Source: an uncultured Spirochaetales bacterium (GTDB taxonomy: Bacteria > Spirochaetota > Spirochaetia > Sphaerochaetales > Sphaerochaetaceae). From it: a stretch of DNA of 42,235 bases. The notes beneath the pieces were generated by a model. That model saw only the letters and a list, made by a program, of their open reading frames with translations, was not told the DNA's origin and did no database searches. The stretch is from positions 1 through 42,235 of the forward strand of contig CAMEXG010000002.1 in NCBI GenBank assembly GCA_945947045.1, read 5' to 3'. The translations under genes and the position numbers were made by a program. Positions within the stretch are counted from its first letter, which is position 1; each line of letters begins with the position of its first letter. Of the stretch, positions 17,212 through 26,296 are shown piece after piece.

Positions 17212-17988
17212 ATGAACGGACTGAATGAAGTATCAATCGAAAGAGTAGCGTCTACTATTCTTTCTCTATTAGGAGTAGAGAAAGAAAAAGAGATGACAAA
17301 TGAAATAGAGATGGTTACAAAGGAGAGAAAGTGCGACAGAGTCATAATGTATAATCCTGATGCTGTTGCAGAGTGGATATATGAAGCACATAGAGACTTG
17401 TTTGCACCTGTACTCAATAAGATTGACCTTAACCTTGAGATGCTGTCTATGGTGCCTCCTGTTACCCCTGTATGTTTTGCATCCATGTATTCGGGGCTTC
17501 TTCCAGAGAAACATGGGATAAGGGAATATGTGAAGCCGATACTAAAGTGTAGGACAGTTTTCGATTGTTTATCAGAGAGTGGGAAAAAGTGTGCAATAGT
17601 ATCCACAGAAGGCGATTCTATCTCGAAGATCTTTCTTGAGAGGAACATAGATTACTTTATCTATAAGACGAAGGAGGAGTGTAACGAGAAGGCTTTCTCT
17701 CTAATAGATGAAGACCATTATGACTTAATCGTTCTCTATAATGGGGATTACGACCATTATATGCATCGTTTCTCACCTGAAGGAAAAAGAAGTCTGATGG
17801 CTCTGAAAGAGAATATCGAAACATATTCGATACTAATCGAGAGAGTAAAAGAGAAGTGGAAGAATCACTCCACAGCCATTGCGTTTGCACCTGACCATGG
17901 ATGCCATAAATGGTTGGGCTTACTTGGCAATCATGGGGAAAAAATCCCAAAGGATATGAATATCCGACACTTTTGGACTTTCGTATAA
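17212..17988 (+). CDS. Alkaline-phosphatase-superfamily (phosphodiesterase/nucleotide pyrophosphatase-like) protein
   Basis: The protein has 258 aa. I chose the ATG at 17212, directly after the permease stop. The fold assignment rests on VTPVCFASMYSGLLPEKHGI (residues 84-103; Thr85 as candidate nucleophile), the metal-site segments GDYDHYMHRF (179-187), APDHG (226-230) and GNHGEK (239-244), and an early Asp50. It is shorter than most NPP-type enzymes and has no signal peptide, so it should be cytoplasmic. The substrate is unknown. Coupling to an amino acid permease is unusual. Confidence 0.7.
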   Translation: MNGLNEVSIERVASTILSLLGVEKEKEMTNEIEMVTKERKCDRVIMYNPDAVAEWIYEAHRDLFAPVLNKIDLNLEMLSMVPPVTPVCFASMYSGLLPEKHGIREYVKPILKCRTVFDCLSESGKKCAIVSTEGDSISKIFLERNIDYFIYKTKEECNEKAFSLIDEDHYDLIVLYNGDYDHYMHRFSPEGKRSLMALKENIETYSILIERVKEKWKNHSTAIAFAPDHGCHKWLGLLGNHGEKIPKDMNIRHFWTFV

Positions 17989-18077
17989 TATAAATCCGAA
18001 TCTATAGCCAGCTACCTCGACATAATGGGGTAGGGGGCTTCTATTCCGATGGAAAAGACAAAAGCCATAAGAAAAAC

Positions 18078-18105
18078 TTGCAAAATGGGCATAATGAGTT
18101 AAAAT
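18078..18105 (+). promoter_or_regulatory. Promoter of the lacI-led catabolic operon
   Basis: TTGCAA (18078-18083) and TAAAAT (18100-18105) are separated by 16 bases. The predicted start of transcription (about 18112) lies in the operator. Confidence 0.6.
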
Positions 18106-18110
18106 AGATA

Positions 18111-18126
18111 CTGGGAACGTTCCCAG
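18111..18126. promoter_or_regulatory. LacI-type operator (perfect 16-bp palindrome)
   Basis: CTGGGAACGTTCCCAG is a perfect inverted repeat with the central CG typical of LacI/GalR operators. It covers the predicted transcription start and lies 19 bases before the regulator's start codon, so the operon is probably autorepressed by the first gene product. Confidence 0.8.
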
Positions 18127-18144
18127 TTCCCATAGGAGTATTAG

Positions 18145-19149
18145 TTGCCCACAATTATCGATGTAGCAAAGAGAGCAAATGTTTCAAAAAGTACTGTAAG
18201 CAGAGTTCTTGCAGGTGAAGGGAATGTGAGCAAAGAGAGTAGAGATGCTGTCATGAAGGCTGTGGAGGAGCTTAATTTTGTAAAGAATAGCGTGGCTTCA
18301 TCGATGCGCACAAGAAAATCGAAGACGGTTCTCTTAATTATTCCTGACATAACAAACAACTTCTGGTCTGAAGTATCAAGAGGTGCTCAGATTGTTTTGG
18401 ATAAAAAAGGTTACTCTTTGATGGTTGCCAATTCCGATTGGCAGAAGGACAGAGAAGAAAGATACCTTCAGCTTGCAATGGAGCACAAAGTCGATGCTGT
18501 GATGGTCAATGCTCCGGACATGGATATGGAGAAGGTATCTAAGATGGTGGATACCCCTATAGTAGTTCTGGGAGAAAGAAGTCAAAAACTTCCTTTCCCT
18601 ATTGTAGGAACCGACTCTTACAAAGCAATAAGAAAGGCTTTGGATTATGTGTGGAGCAAGGGACATAAAAGAATAGGAATAGTATTATCTGCATCCTTCG
18701 ATAGTGAAGGGACGAAGAACAGCACGAAGTACAGAGCTTATTGCGATTGGATGAAAGAGAAGAATATAGATATTAATGAAAAATGGGTCATTAATATTCC
18801 TCTTTCTATTGAAGGAGGAAAAAAACTTTTCTCAATATGGAGAGATATGGATGAAAAGCCTTCTGTCATTCTTACTGGAAATGATCTTGTGGCTGTTGGT
18901 TTTACTAAGAGTGCCAGAGATGACGATGTAGTAGTACCAGACGATGTTTCTCTTGTTGGGTTTGATGATATTCCTTTGGTGGGACTTATGAGTCCTGGAA
19001 TAACTACTCTCCAAAAGCCGAAAAGTGAAATAGGAGCAATAGCTGCAGAGAGAATACTTGAAATGCTTGATGGTAAGACAGTTCCAGAGAGAACTCTATT
19101 GGATTCTCTTTTGATTGAGCGAGAGTCTGTAAAAGGAGAAAAACTGTGA
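18145..19149 (+). CDS. LacI/GalR-family transcriptional repressor
   Basis: The 334-aa protein starts at a TTG (18145) six bases after AGGAG; no ATG fits, because the helix-turn-helix begins at once (IIDVAKRANVSKSTVSRVLA, residues 4-23). The rest is the periplasmic-binding-protein-like effector domain (TVLLIIPDITNNFWSEVSRG, ...VSLVGFDDIPLVGLMSPGIT). It probably binds the palindrome upstream and releases it when the imported substrate or a breakdown product binds. Its stop overlaps the start of the next gene (GTGA). Confidence 0.92.
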   Translation: MPTIIDVAKRANVSKSTVSRVLAGEGNVSKESRDAVMKAVEELNFVKNSVASSMRTRKSKTVLLIIPDITNNFWSEVSRGAQIVLDKKGYSLMVANSDWQKDREERYLQLAMEHKVDAVMVNAPDMDMEKVSKMVDTPIVVLGERSQKLPFPIVGTDSYKAIRKALDYVWSKGHKRIGIVLSASFDSEGTKNSTKYRAYCDWMKEKNIDINEKWVINIPLSIEGGKKLFSIWRDMDEKPSVILTGNDLVAVGFTKSARDDDVVVPDDVSLVGFDDIPLVGLMSPGITTLQKPKSEIGAIAAERILEMLDGKTVPERTLLDSLLIERESVKGEKL

Positions 19150-20516
19150 TTTTAAAGGAAACAAAAATACTTGCTCCCTGTGGGATTTTAGGATATGGAT
19201 TTCCAGACACTTCCTTTAGAAGAGGTCTTGATGATAATCCCGATGCAATAATCGTAGATGCCGGGAGTACAGATGCTGGTCCCCATAAGCTTGGCGCCAA
19301 AACAGCCATTGTAAGCAGAATGGCGGCAAAGAAGGATCTTAAGCGCATTATTGGCGGTGGAATTGAGAAAAGAATCCCCGTGATAATCAGCTCTGCTGGT
19401 GGAAGCGGAGGAAAAGAGCATGTTGAGTGGACTCTTTCCATTGTCCAGGAGCTGTTTATTGAAGAGAACTGGCCTAGCGTCAAGACAGCTGTCATTTGGG
19501 CGGACATCCCTGATAAAGCAATAGTGGATGCCATGGATAAGGGTCATGTCATCCCTATGGGTGAAAATATTCCACCTTTAACAAAAGAGAAACTCATGCA
19601 GACAACTGGTGTCGTTGCCCAAATGGGATATGAACCAATTCTTAAAGCCCTGGAGGAAGGGTATCAGCTTCTTATTGTAGGAAGAGCCTATGATCCCGCT
19701 CCTTTTGCTGCTCTTGGAGTTTTCAAGGGACATGATTTGGCTTTGAGTTATCATTTGGGGAAAGTTTTGGAGTGTGGAGCCCTCTCTTGTGATCCAGGGA
19801 CCACAAAGGACTGCATGATGGGAGTCTTAGGTGACGATTACTTTGATGTTTACCCAACGTCTCAAACTCGAAAATGTACTACCCTTAGTGTCGCCGCCCA
19901 TACTTTCTATGAGAAGGATCATCCATATATTCTTCATGGACCGGGATGTGTAATGGATCTTTCCATGTGCACATTTAAGGAAGTCGATAAGAATCGAATT
20001 AGAGTCCAAGGAAGTGCGATTAAACCTAGCGATGGTTATTGGATCAAGCTTGAAGGAGCAAGAAAAGTTGCATATAGAACATTTGTTGTTGCAGGAGTAA
20101 GGGATCCTCTTCTCATAAGAAAAATCAAGGAAGTGGAGGTGTTGGTAGAAGAGAGCGTCAGAGAGCAGTACAGCGAAATAGATCCGTCTTTATATACAAT
20201 CAACTTCTTTAACTATGGAATTGACGGAGTCATGGGAGAACTGGAACCATTGAAAGATGTCCCTCATGAAGTCTGTGTACTCTTTGAAGTATTAGCTTCT
20301 ACGCAAGAAATGGCATCTGCCCTATGTGCTTCTCTTCGTTCTACATTCATGCACTATGGATATGAAGGAAGAAAGTCTACAGCTGGGAATCTGGCGTTCC
20401 CTTATGCTCCTAGTGACGTGGAGTTTGGAGCTGTCTATGAGTTTTCTGTCTATCATTTGATGAAAGTAGACTCTCCTCTCGCTTTTTTCCCTATTGAAGA
20501 ATGGCATGCGAGGTAA
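19146..20516 (+). CDS. AtuA-like (DUF1446) family protein
   Basis: The 456-aa protein starts at GTG 19146, which overlaps the lacI stop. Segments AIIVDAGSTDAGPHKLG, IPVIISSAGGSGGKEHVEWT and LLIVGRAYDPAPFAALG match the acyclic terpene utilisation AtuA / DUF1446 family (PF07287). The biochemical activity of this family is not established as far as I know. In many genomes it is followed by, or fused to, DUF4387, as here. The setting in a sugar-type ABC operon rather than a terpene or acyl-CoA cluster is notable. It is cytoplasmic, with no signal peptide. Confidence 0.82.
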   Translation: MILKETKILAPCGILGYGFPDTSFRRGLDDNPDAIIVDAGSTDAGPHKLGAKTAIVSRMAAKKDLKRIIGGGIEKRIPVIISSAGGSGGKEHVEWTLSIVQELFIEENWPSVKTAVIWADIPDKAIVDAMDKGHVIPMGENIPPLTKEKLMQTTGVVAQMGYEPILKALEEGYQLLIVGRAYDPAPFAALGVFKGHDLALSYHLGKVLECGALSCDPGTTKDCMMGVLGDDYFDVYPTSQTRKCTTLSVAAHTFYEKDHPYILHGPGCVMDLSMCTFKEVDKNRIRVQGSAIKPSDGYWIKLEGARKVAYRTFVVAGVRDPLLIRKIKEVEVLVEESVREQYSEIDPSLYTINFFNYGIDGVMGELEPLKDVPHEVCVLFEVLASTQEMASALCASLRSTFMHYGYEGRKSTAGNLAFPYAPSDVEFGAVYEFSVYHLMKVDSPLAFFPIEEWHAR

Positions 20517-20519
20517 GAA

Positions 20520-20831
20520 ATGGAAAGATTAGTTGATTTAGCAAAAATGATCAGAAGTAAAAACAGTGGTCCTTTCCTCATTACTCTAGATGTTCTTTTT
20601 TCTGAAGAGAAAAATTACAGAAGGGTCAAGGAAAGTGGCGTTATAAATAAAGAGACTATTGAAAAGGCATATCATTTATCGCCGGGACAGCTGTTGGACA
20701 TCGTGTTCTTCGATTCCGCCCTTGGGGTAAAGATTACTTATGAGAGGAGTATTTCCTCAGGAACAATAGGTGACAGAGATGTATATGGGGCTCAGCAACA
20801 TGGACCTTTGATGGAGATTTTGATTCCGTAA
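20520..20831 (+). CDS. DUF4387 family protein (AtuA partner)
   Basis: The 103-aa protein has the hallmark DUF4387 pattern: VDLAKMIRSKNSGPFLITLD near the start and DRDVYGAQQHGPLMEILIP at the end. It starts three bases after the AtuA-like stop. In other bacteria this domain is often fused to the C-terminus of AtuA-like proteins, so the two probably form one enzyme. The function is unknown. Confidence 0.82.
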   Translation: MERLVDLAKMIRSKNSGPFLITLDVLFSEEKNYRRVKESGVINKETIEKAYHLSPGQLLDIVFFDSALGVKITYERSISSGTIGDRDVYGAQQHGPLMEILIP

Positions 20832-20850
20832 TAAAGGTAAGGGAGATTGT

Positions 20851-21774
20851 ATGAAGAAAAATGAAGTAGAAAGACCAGTAAATAGAAGCCTTTGGAATAG
20901 ACTGAAGAACGAGAAGCTTCTTTATCTAATGCTCCTTCCGACTCTTATTTATTTCATTATCTTCAGATGTTGGCCTATTATCAATATGCGCCTTGCCTTC
21001 TTCCAGTTTAAGGCGAAGGGAGATTGGCCCTTTGTAGGCTTTAAGTATTTCAAGATGATATTCTCATCTCCTGGATTTGAACAGATTATGAAGAATACAC
21101 TTGTGATAAGTTTCCTGAAGTACATTCTTCTTTTCCCTTTCTTCATTATATTTGCAATAATTCTCAGTGAAATAAGAAGTAATGGTTTTAGAAAGTATGT
21201 TCAAGTAGTCTCTTACCTTCCTCACTTTCTATCTTGGGTCGTAATTGCAGGTATCTGGATTAACGCTCTTTCTTTAGAGGGAGGACTAAATCAGGTACTG
21301 TCTATATTTGGAATGAAGAGTATCGACTTTATGACAGATAAGAGTAAGATCCGATGGATTTTGATGATTTGTGAAGGGTGGAGGAGTCTCGGTTGGGATT
21401 CAATAATCTTCTATACTACAATTATTGCAATTGATCAGTCTCTTTATGAAGCGGCAAGAATCGATGGAGCAGGAAAACTGCAGATTATTCGATATATAGT
21501 TCTCCCTGCTCTCATTACACCTGCAGTCACTATGTTCATTCTGAATTTGGGTTTCTTCTTAAATGCAGGCTTTGACCAAGTGTTTAACTTCTCTAATGCT
21601 GCAGTACAGTCACGAATCGATATTCTCGATACTTACATTTACAGAATAGGTATAGAAGGAGGTCAGTATTCTCTTGCAACAGCCGTAAGTCTTATTAAGG
21701 GAGTTGTGGGAATGCTCTTGGTTCTTGGAACCCACATTATTTCTAAGAAACTTACAGGAAAAGGGGTATGGTAA
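20851..21774 (+). CDS. ABC sugar transporter permease, LplB type
   Basis: The 307-aa protein is of the binding-protein-dependent transport inner-membrane family, with six predicted membrane segments. The conserved EAARIDGAGKLQIIRYIVLP loop (EAA motif) contacts the ATPase. The N-terminal LLYLMLLPTLIYFIIFRCWP and PHFLSWVVIAGIW are typical of LplB/YtcP-pair permeases used for oligosaccharides and glycosides. No ATPase gene is in the operon. The stop shares one base with the next start (TAATG). Confidence 0.88.
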   Translation: MKKNEVERPVNRSLWNRLKNEKLLYLMLLPTLIYFIIFRCWPIINMRLAFFQFKAKGDWPFVGFKYFKMIFSSPGFEQIMKNTLVISFLKYILLFPFFIIFAIILSEIRSNGFRKYVQVVSYLPHFLSWVVIAGIWINALSLEGGLNQVLSIFGMKSIDFMTDKSKIRWILMICEGWRSLGWDSIIFYTTIIAIDQSLYEAARIDGAGKLQIIRYIVLPALITPAVTMFILNLGFFLNAGFDQVFNFSNAAVQSRIDILDTYIYRIGIEGGQYSLATAVSLIKGVVGMLLVLGTHIISKKLTGKGVW

Positions 21775-22658
21775 TGAAAAAGAGATTTTCGATAAGTCAG
21801 TTTATCATGGCGATAATGATGATTATCCTCACTCTCACCATGATTATCCCGATCATGAATATTGCTGCAAAATCCTTTTCTTCTCCTGAATCTTCAAGGA
21901 GTATGTCTGGACTTAGGATAATTCCAAAAGATTTTGATCTCTTCAACTACAAGATTGTGTTCTCTCATCCTATCTTGGTTCCAGCGATCATTAACAGTGT
22001 CATTATTACTGTAGTTGGAACTTTTATTAATATTCTTCTTACAACAACCGCCGCTTATGTCCTTACTAGACCAAAGCTTACTCTTAAGCGTCCATTAATG
22101 GTGTTCTTCATTATCATGATGCTTTTTGATCCGGGAACAGTTCCAGAGTATCTTGTTGTGCAGAAAATAGGGTTGATGGGAAGTAAATGGGCTGTAATCT
22201 TAGCCACTGCAGTCAACGTCTACTACTTGATTATTATGATGCGTTACTTTGAAGCTGTTCCCCAGTCAATTGTGGAGGCATCGGTAATCGATGGATGTGG
22301 CAACATGAGGAGCCTTACTAGTATTTACCTTCCTCTTGCCAAATCAGGGGTGGCTACAATTACTATGTTTTATGCCGTAGTGAGATGGAATGAGTATTTT
22401 AGAGCGACAATCTATCTTACAAGAAAGAGCACAGATTCAGTCTTGCAGGTGATTTTAAGACAATTTGTTGTTCTTGGAGACACTGTTTCTATACTAGGTC
22501 AGCAGGCTCTATTCGACTATAACGCAATAGCAAGGGCCGATTATGCTGCACTAAAGGGTGCAACTATCATGGTTGCAATTATTCCTATTCTAATTCTTTA
22601 TCCATTTGTACTTAAGTTCTACGCCAAGGATGCTCTTGCGGGTGGAATTAAAGAGTAA
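21774..22658 (+). CDS. ABC sugar transporter permease, LplC/YtcP type
   Basis: The protein has 294 aa. I chose the ATG at 21774 (TAATG overlap, eight bases from AAAGGGG) over the in-frame ATG at 21768, which is only two bases from the ribosome site. It has six membrane segments and the EAA loop EASVIDGCGNMRSLTSIYLP. The C-terminal KFYAKDALAGGIKE is the usual ending of this permease class. It forms a heterodimer with the preceding gene product. Confidence 0.88.
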   Translation: MKKRFSISQFIMAIMMIILTLTMIIPIMNIAAKSFSSPESSRSMSGLRIIPKDFDLFNYKIVFSHPILVPAIINSVIITVVGTFINILLTTTAAYVLTRPKLTLKRPLMVFFIIMMLFDPGTVPEYLVVQKIGLMGSKWAVILATAVNVYYLIIMMRYFEAVPQSIVEASVIDGCGNMRSLTSIYLPLAKSGVATITMFYAVVRWNEYFRATIYLTRKSTDSVLQVILRQFVVLGDTVSILGQQALFDYNAIARADYAALKGATIMVAIIPILILYPFVLKFYAKDALAGGIKE

Positions 22659-22676
22659 TAAAAAAGGAGGTAAACT

Positions 22677-24149
22677 ATGAAGAAGACATTGGTGTTTATG
22701 ACAGTGCTTCTTGCAAGCCTTGCGCTTGTTTTCGCCAACGGTGCAAAGGAGGAGGCCGACAAGGTTTCTGCTCAATCTTCCGATGGAATCGGAACGCCAG
22801 ATAAACCTGTAGAGGTCACTTATCTTTGCAAAGACGTAGACCCGATCACTGATGCCGAGCAGCTTGGTATTCTTGAGAAGGCTATCGAGGAGGGACTTGC
22901 GAAGGAGGGCAAGTACATCGATCTCGTTATTCTTTCAGCTCCGACAGGTTCTTATAAGTCTGTAGTTCCAATTGCATTCAGAACAGGTCAGATTTCCCCT
23001 GATATCATCTATTTCCAGGGCGGTGACCAGCCTATTGCACAGGAAGGACTTTTGGAAGATCTTACACCTTATATTGAGTCAAGCGAGAATGTGCAAAATA
23101 TTCTCGAAGGTCACTCAAGAGCTAAAGTAACCAATTATCCATATCTTTTGTGGCTTGCTCCTGCAAGAGTACAGATTCCTGTAATGAGAGAAGATTGGTT
23201 TAATTCCCTCGAGTCTTCAAAGGCACTGATGGAGAATCCTACTGTAGACAACTACTATGCTCTTTTTAAGGAAATGAAAGACAAAGGTATCTGCAAGTGG
23301 CCTATTACTACAGACGGAACAATCCTTAAACTCGATTCTGTATTCAACCATGCTTTCGGCGTTACAGCTACAATTATGAAAGTTGATGGAAAGTGGGTAT
23401 ATTCCTGTGCGACAGAGATGGAGAAAAACAAGCTTGCATTCTACCACAAGCTATATGCTGACGGACTCTTGGATAACGAATATGTCACAAAGGCATGGGA
23501 TACAATGGAACAGGCATTCTATGAAGGCGAAGCAGGATGGGTTTCTGGAACAGCTGGGGACGTAATTAACGTCTACAACAACAAGATGATCCAGACTCAA
23601 GGTCAGAAGCTTGTCGTCCTTCCTCCTGCAAAAGGAGAGAGCTGGGCATACCAGAGCATAGATGTTACAAAGGAATCCAGAGGATTTGCAATTAATGCCG
23701 ATAGTTCAGTCAAAGATGCAGCTTGGGCTATTCTTGAATATATGGCAGGAGAAGAGGGAAGAATCCTAGATAAACTTGGACTTGAAGGAATCCACTACAA
23801 CATTAAAGACGGAAAGTATGTACTTACAGATAGCTTCCCATCATGGTGGGCTAAATTCTGGCCGACAATGAATGGCCTTGATACATCAAAGGTTGTTGGT
23901 GAAGTTCTTACACAGCCAGCAATTGATTCTTTGGATGCAGCAAATAAGTACTATGCTCCTGATACAAACGTTATCCTTCCTGAGGATCTTTTGCCTCTTA
24001 AGGATGCTATGGATCAGCTTTACACAGAGTATTCTACAGACATCATCAGAGGAATCAGACCAATTTCTGACTTCGATGAATTTGTTGAGAAATGGAATAA
24101 GGCTGGTGGCGACAAGATCAGCGAGTATCTTGCAACTGTCCTTAACTAA
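22677..24149 (+). CDS. Extracellular solute-binding protein (sugar ABC family 1)
   Basis: The 490-aa protein has a signal peptide ending LVFA-NGAKEEAD, so it is periplasmic and lacks a lipobox cysteine. The size and features (FRTGQISPDIIYFQGGDQP, LLWLAPARVQIPVMREDWF, TEYSTDIIRGIRPISDFDEF) match LipO/LplA-type binding proteins that work with LplB/LplC permeases. A strong AAAGGAGG site precedes it. A stable hairpin follows and would protect its mRNA. Ligand unknown. Confidence 0.88.
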   Translation: MKKTLVFMTVLLASLALVFANGAKEEADKVSAQSSDGIGTPDKPVEVTYLCKDVDPITDAEQLGILEKAIEEGLAKEGKYIDLVILSAPTGSYKSVVPIAFRTGQISPDIIYFQGGDQPIAQEGLLEDLTPYIESSENVQNILEGHSRAKVTNYPYLLWLAPARVQIPVMREDWFNSLESSKALMENPTVDNYYALFKEMKDKGICKWPITTDGTILKLDSVFNHAFGVTATIMKVDGKWVYSCATEMEKNKLAFYHKLYADGLLDNEYVTKAWDTMEQAFYEGEAGWVSGTAGDVINVYNNKMIQTQGQKLVVLPPAKGESWAYQSIDVTKESRGFAINADSSVKDAAWAILEYMAGEEGRILDKLGLEGIHYNIKDGKYVLTDSFPSWWAKFWPTMNGLDTSKVVGEVLTQPAIDSLDAANKYYAPDTNVILPEDLLPLKDAMDQLYTEYSTDIIRGIRPISDFDEFVEKWNKAGGDKISEYLATVLN

Positions 24150-24160
24150 ACAAAATCTAT

Positions 24161-24186
24161 CTCCTTCCCCTTTTTTGGGGGAGGAG
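24161..24186 (+). promoter_or_regulatory. Stem-loop between the binding-protein gene and the first ADP-ribosylglycohydrolase gene
   Basis: CTCCTTCCCC-TTTTTT-GGGGGAGGAG is a 10-bp stem with one G-U pair. It starts 11 bases after the binding-protein stop and ends three bases before the next gene's GGAG site (24190-24193). With no T-run after the stem it should stabilise the upstream mRNA and may limit access to the downstream ribosome site. Confidence 0.65.
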
Positions 24187-24200
24187 AATGGAGACTAAAG

Positions 24201-26294
24201 ATGAAAGAAAGAGAAGTATTGGAAAGAATATATGCTGGGTTTATTGGCATGAACGCCGGAATAAGGTTGGGTGCTCCCGTGGAACCTACAGTCTGGAGTA
24301 GTGAAAGAATTGAAAGGTTTTATGGTGACATTACTTCATATGTCAAACCTTTTAGAAATTTTGCCGCCGACGATGATGCAAACGGACCCGTATTCTTTCT
24401 TCGTTCTCTAGATGATAAAGAAGAAGGAGTGCCTCTTACAGCTGGTGATGTTGCAGAAGCTTGGCTTAATTATGCCAGGGAAGGAATAGGAATGTTCTGG
24501 TGGGGAGGATATGGTGTAAGCACTGAACACACAGCATATCTGAATCTGAAGAATGGTGTTCCGGCTCCTCTTTCCGGATCTGAAATAACCAATGGAAAAG
24601 TATTATCCGAGCAGATCGGAGGTCAGATTTTTGTTGATACTTGGGGCTTAATTAATCCTGGAAATCCAAAGGCTGCTGCAGAGAGTGCAAAGATAGCGGC
24701 CTCCGTGTCCCATGATGGGGAGGGGCTTGAAGGAGCTGCATTTGTATCTGCTGCAATAGCTGAAGCCTTTGTTTCAAATGATATAGAAAGAATAGTTGAT
24801 GTAGCTCTTTCTTTTGTATCTGATGGTTCAATATATAAAAAGGTTGCAGAGGCGGTAATATCATTTCATAAAGAAAACCCTGATTCTTGGAGAGCCTGTC
24901 TCAGTATGCTTCAGAGTGAGTGGGGTTATGATAAATATAAAGGTGTTTGTCACATTATTCCAAATGCCGGTGTCGTAGTGATGTCGCTATTATATGGAAG
25001 ACACTTTAAGCGGGGCATAGAAATCGCAACCATGGCTGGCTGGGATACTGACTGCAACGCAGGAAATGTGGGGACTATACTTGGCGTAATGGATGGATTG
25101 GATGGCTTAGGAGAGGGATATAGGGCACCCATTAACGATATGATCGTGCTTTCTGGAGTCTCAGGATATCTCAATGTCCTCGATATCCCTACATATGCAA
25201 AGAAGTTGACTGCTTTTGCCATGATAAATATGGGTATTATTCCTTCTGATAACCTAAATATAGACGAAAGGCATCCCTCCTTTGATTTTTCCCTACCAGG
25301 AAGTACACATGGTTTGAGACTCTCCGATAGTATTCTAACGAAAATGCGCCATGTAGAAGGAAAAGGTGTTGATTCCAGCGGAGCTTTGGAAATTCTTTTT
25401 GACAGAATGGTAAGAGGGCAGAAAAGCAGAATCTACTATAAGAGCTTTTGGAGACGTGAGGACTTTGATGATGAAAGATATATGCCTGTGTTCTCGCCTA
25501 CAGTATATCCTGGAGAAAATGTAGAGATTACTTTCCGTTTTGAGCGCTTTAATGGAGAAGGTATGATTATATCTCCATATGTAAAAGATACTTTTACAAA
25601 AGAGATCATATATCTAGGCGGATCAATATATAAAGATGAAGACTGGCACACTATTTCATTTACTGTTCCTCAATTAAATGGTTCTTTCCCTGAGGAGGTG
25701 GGAATAGTTCTGGAGTCCAACAGTCCTTCTAAGTTCAGAGACTTCGGAGTACTTTACATCTCCTCATTCTCCATTAGCGGAAAGAGCGAATACTCTATAG
25801 ACTTCTCTCGTTCTACGAAAGAGTTTGCATCGGTCTTACCTTTCAGTCATGATCATGGTGCATGGGAAATTGTAGATGGAAGAATGGAGGAAATGAGCCT
25901 CAGCGGAGCTGAAGCTTATACAGGAAACTACTTTACCTCTGATGTGACAGTAGAGGGCGGAGTTGTTCCATATAGAGGAGAAAGTCATTTAGTTGGTGCT
26001 AGAATCCAAGGTGCTCAACGTGGGTATTATGGGGGAATAGACGAAGATGGTTTCTCAATAATAAAGAAGAGACATGGAAAGAAAATAGTAATTGCTCATA
26101 AAAAAGCCAATTGGGAATATGGAAGAGAATATGGTCTTACTTTATCTGTAATAGGAGACGAAATTACTCTTTCCGTCGATAATGAGAAGCAGTTGACAGT
26201 AAAAGACGATGAATATAAATACGGAATGGTTGGATATGGAGAGCTTTCCGGAGGAAGAAGGGCTTTCTGTAATATGAAGATCAAGGAGATGTGA
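24201..26294 (+). CDS. ADP-ribosylglycohydrolase-family protein with C-terminal beta-sandwich extension
   Basis: The protein has 697 aa; typical members have 250-350. Residues 1-345 are the ADP-ribosylglycohydrolase (PF03747) fold, but the first metal motif reads ADDDAN (56-61) instead of TDDT, the N-terminal GD pair is replaced by GMNAG, and the late motif is GWDTDCN (280-286). About 330 further residues look all-beta. Their last part (DHGAWEIVDGRMEE... to the end) resembles the DUF1080/LamG-like jelly-roll that binds or acts on sugars. There is no signal peptide. It probably cleaves a glycosidic bond in the imported compound, but neither activity nor substrate is proven. It is followed by a second, canonical family member. 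Confidence 0.78.
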   Translation: MKEREVLERIYAGFIGMNAGIRLGAPVEPTVWSSERIERFYGDITSYVKPFRNFAADDDANGPVFFLRSLDDKEEGVPLTAGDVAEAWLNYAREGIGMFWWGGYGVSTEHTAYLNLKNGVPAPLSGSEITNGKVLSEQIGGQIFVDTWGLINPGNPKAAAESAKIAASVSHDGEGLEGAAFVSAAIAEAFVSNDIERIVDVALSFVSDGSIYKKVAEAVISFHKENPDSWRACLSMLQSEWGYDKYKGVCHIIPNAGVVVMSLLYGRHFKRGIEIATMAGWDTDCNAGNVGTILGVMDGLDGLGEGYRAPINDMIVLSGVSGYLNVLDIPTYAKKLTAFAMINMGIIPSDNLNIDERHPSFDFSLPGSTHGLRLSDSILTKMRHVEGKGVDSSGALEILFDRMVRGQKSRIYYKSFWRREDFDDERYMPVFSPTVYPGENVEITFRFERFNGEGMIISPYVKDTFTKEIIYLGGSIYKDEDWHTISFTVPQLNGSFPEEVGIVLESNSPSKFRDFGVLYISSFSISGKSEYSIDFSRSTKEFASVLPFSHDHGAWEIVDGRMEEMSLSGAEAYTGNYFTSDVTVEGGVVPYRGESHLVGARIQGAQRGYYGGIDEDGFSIIKKRHGKKIVIAHKKANWEYGREYGLTLSVIGDEITLSVDNEKQLTVKDDEYKYGMVGYGELSGGRRAFCNMKIKEM

Positions 26295-26296
26295 TT

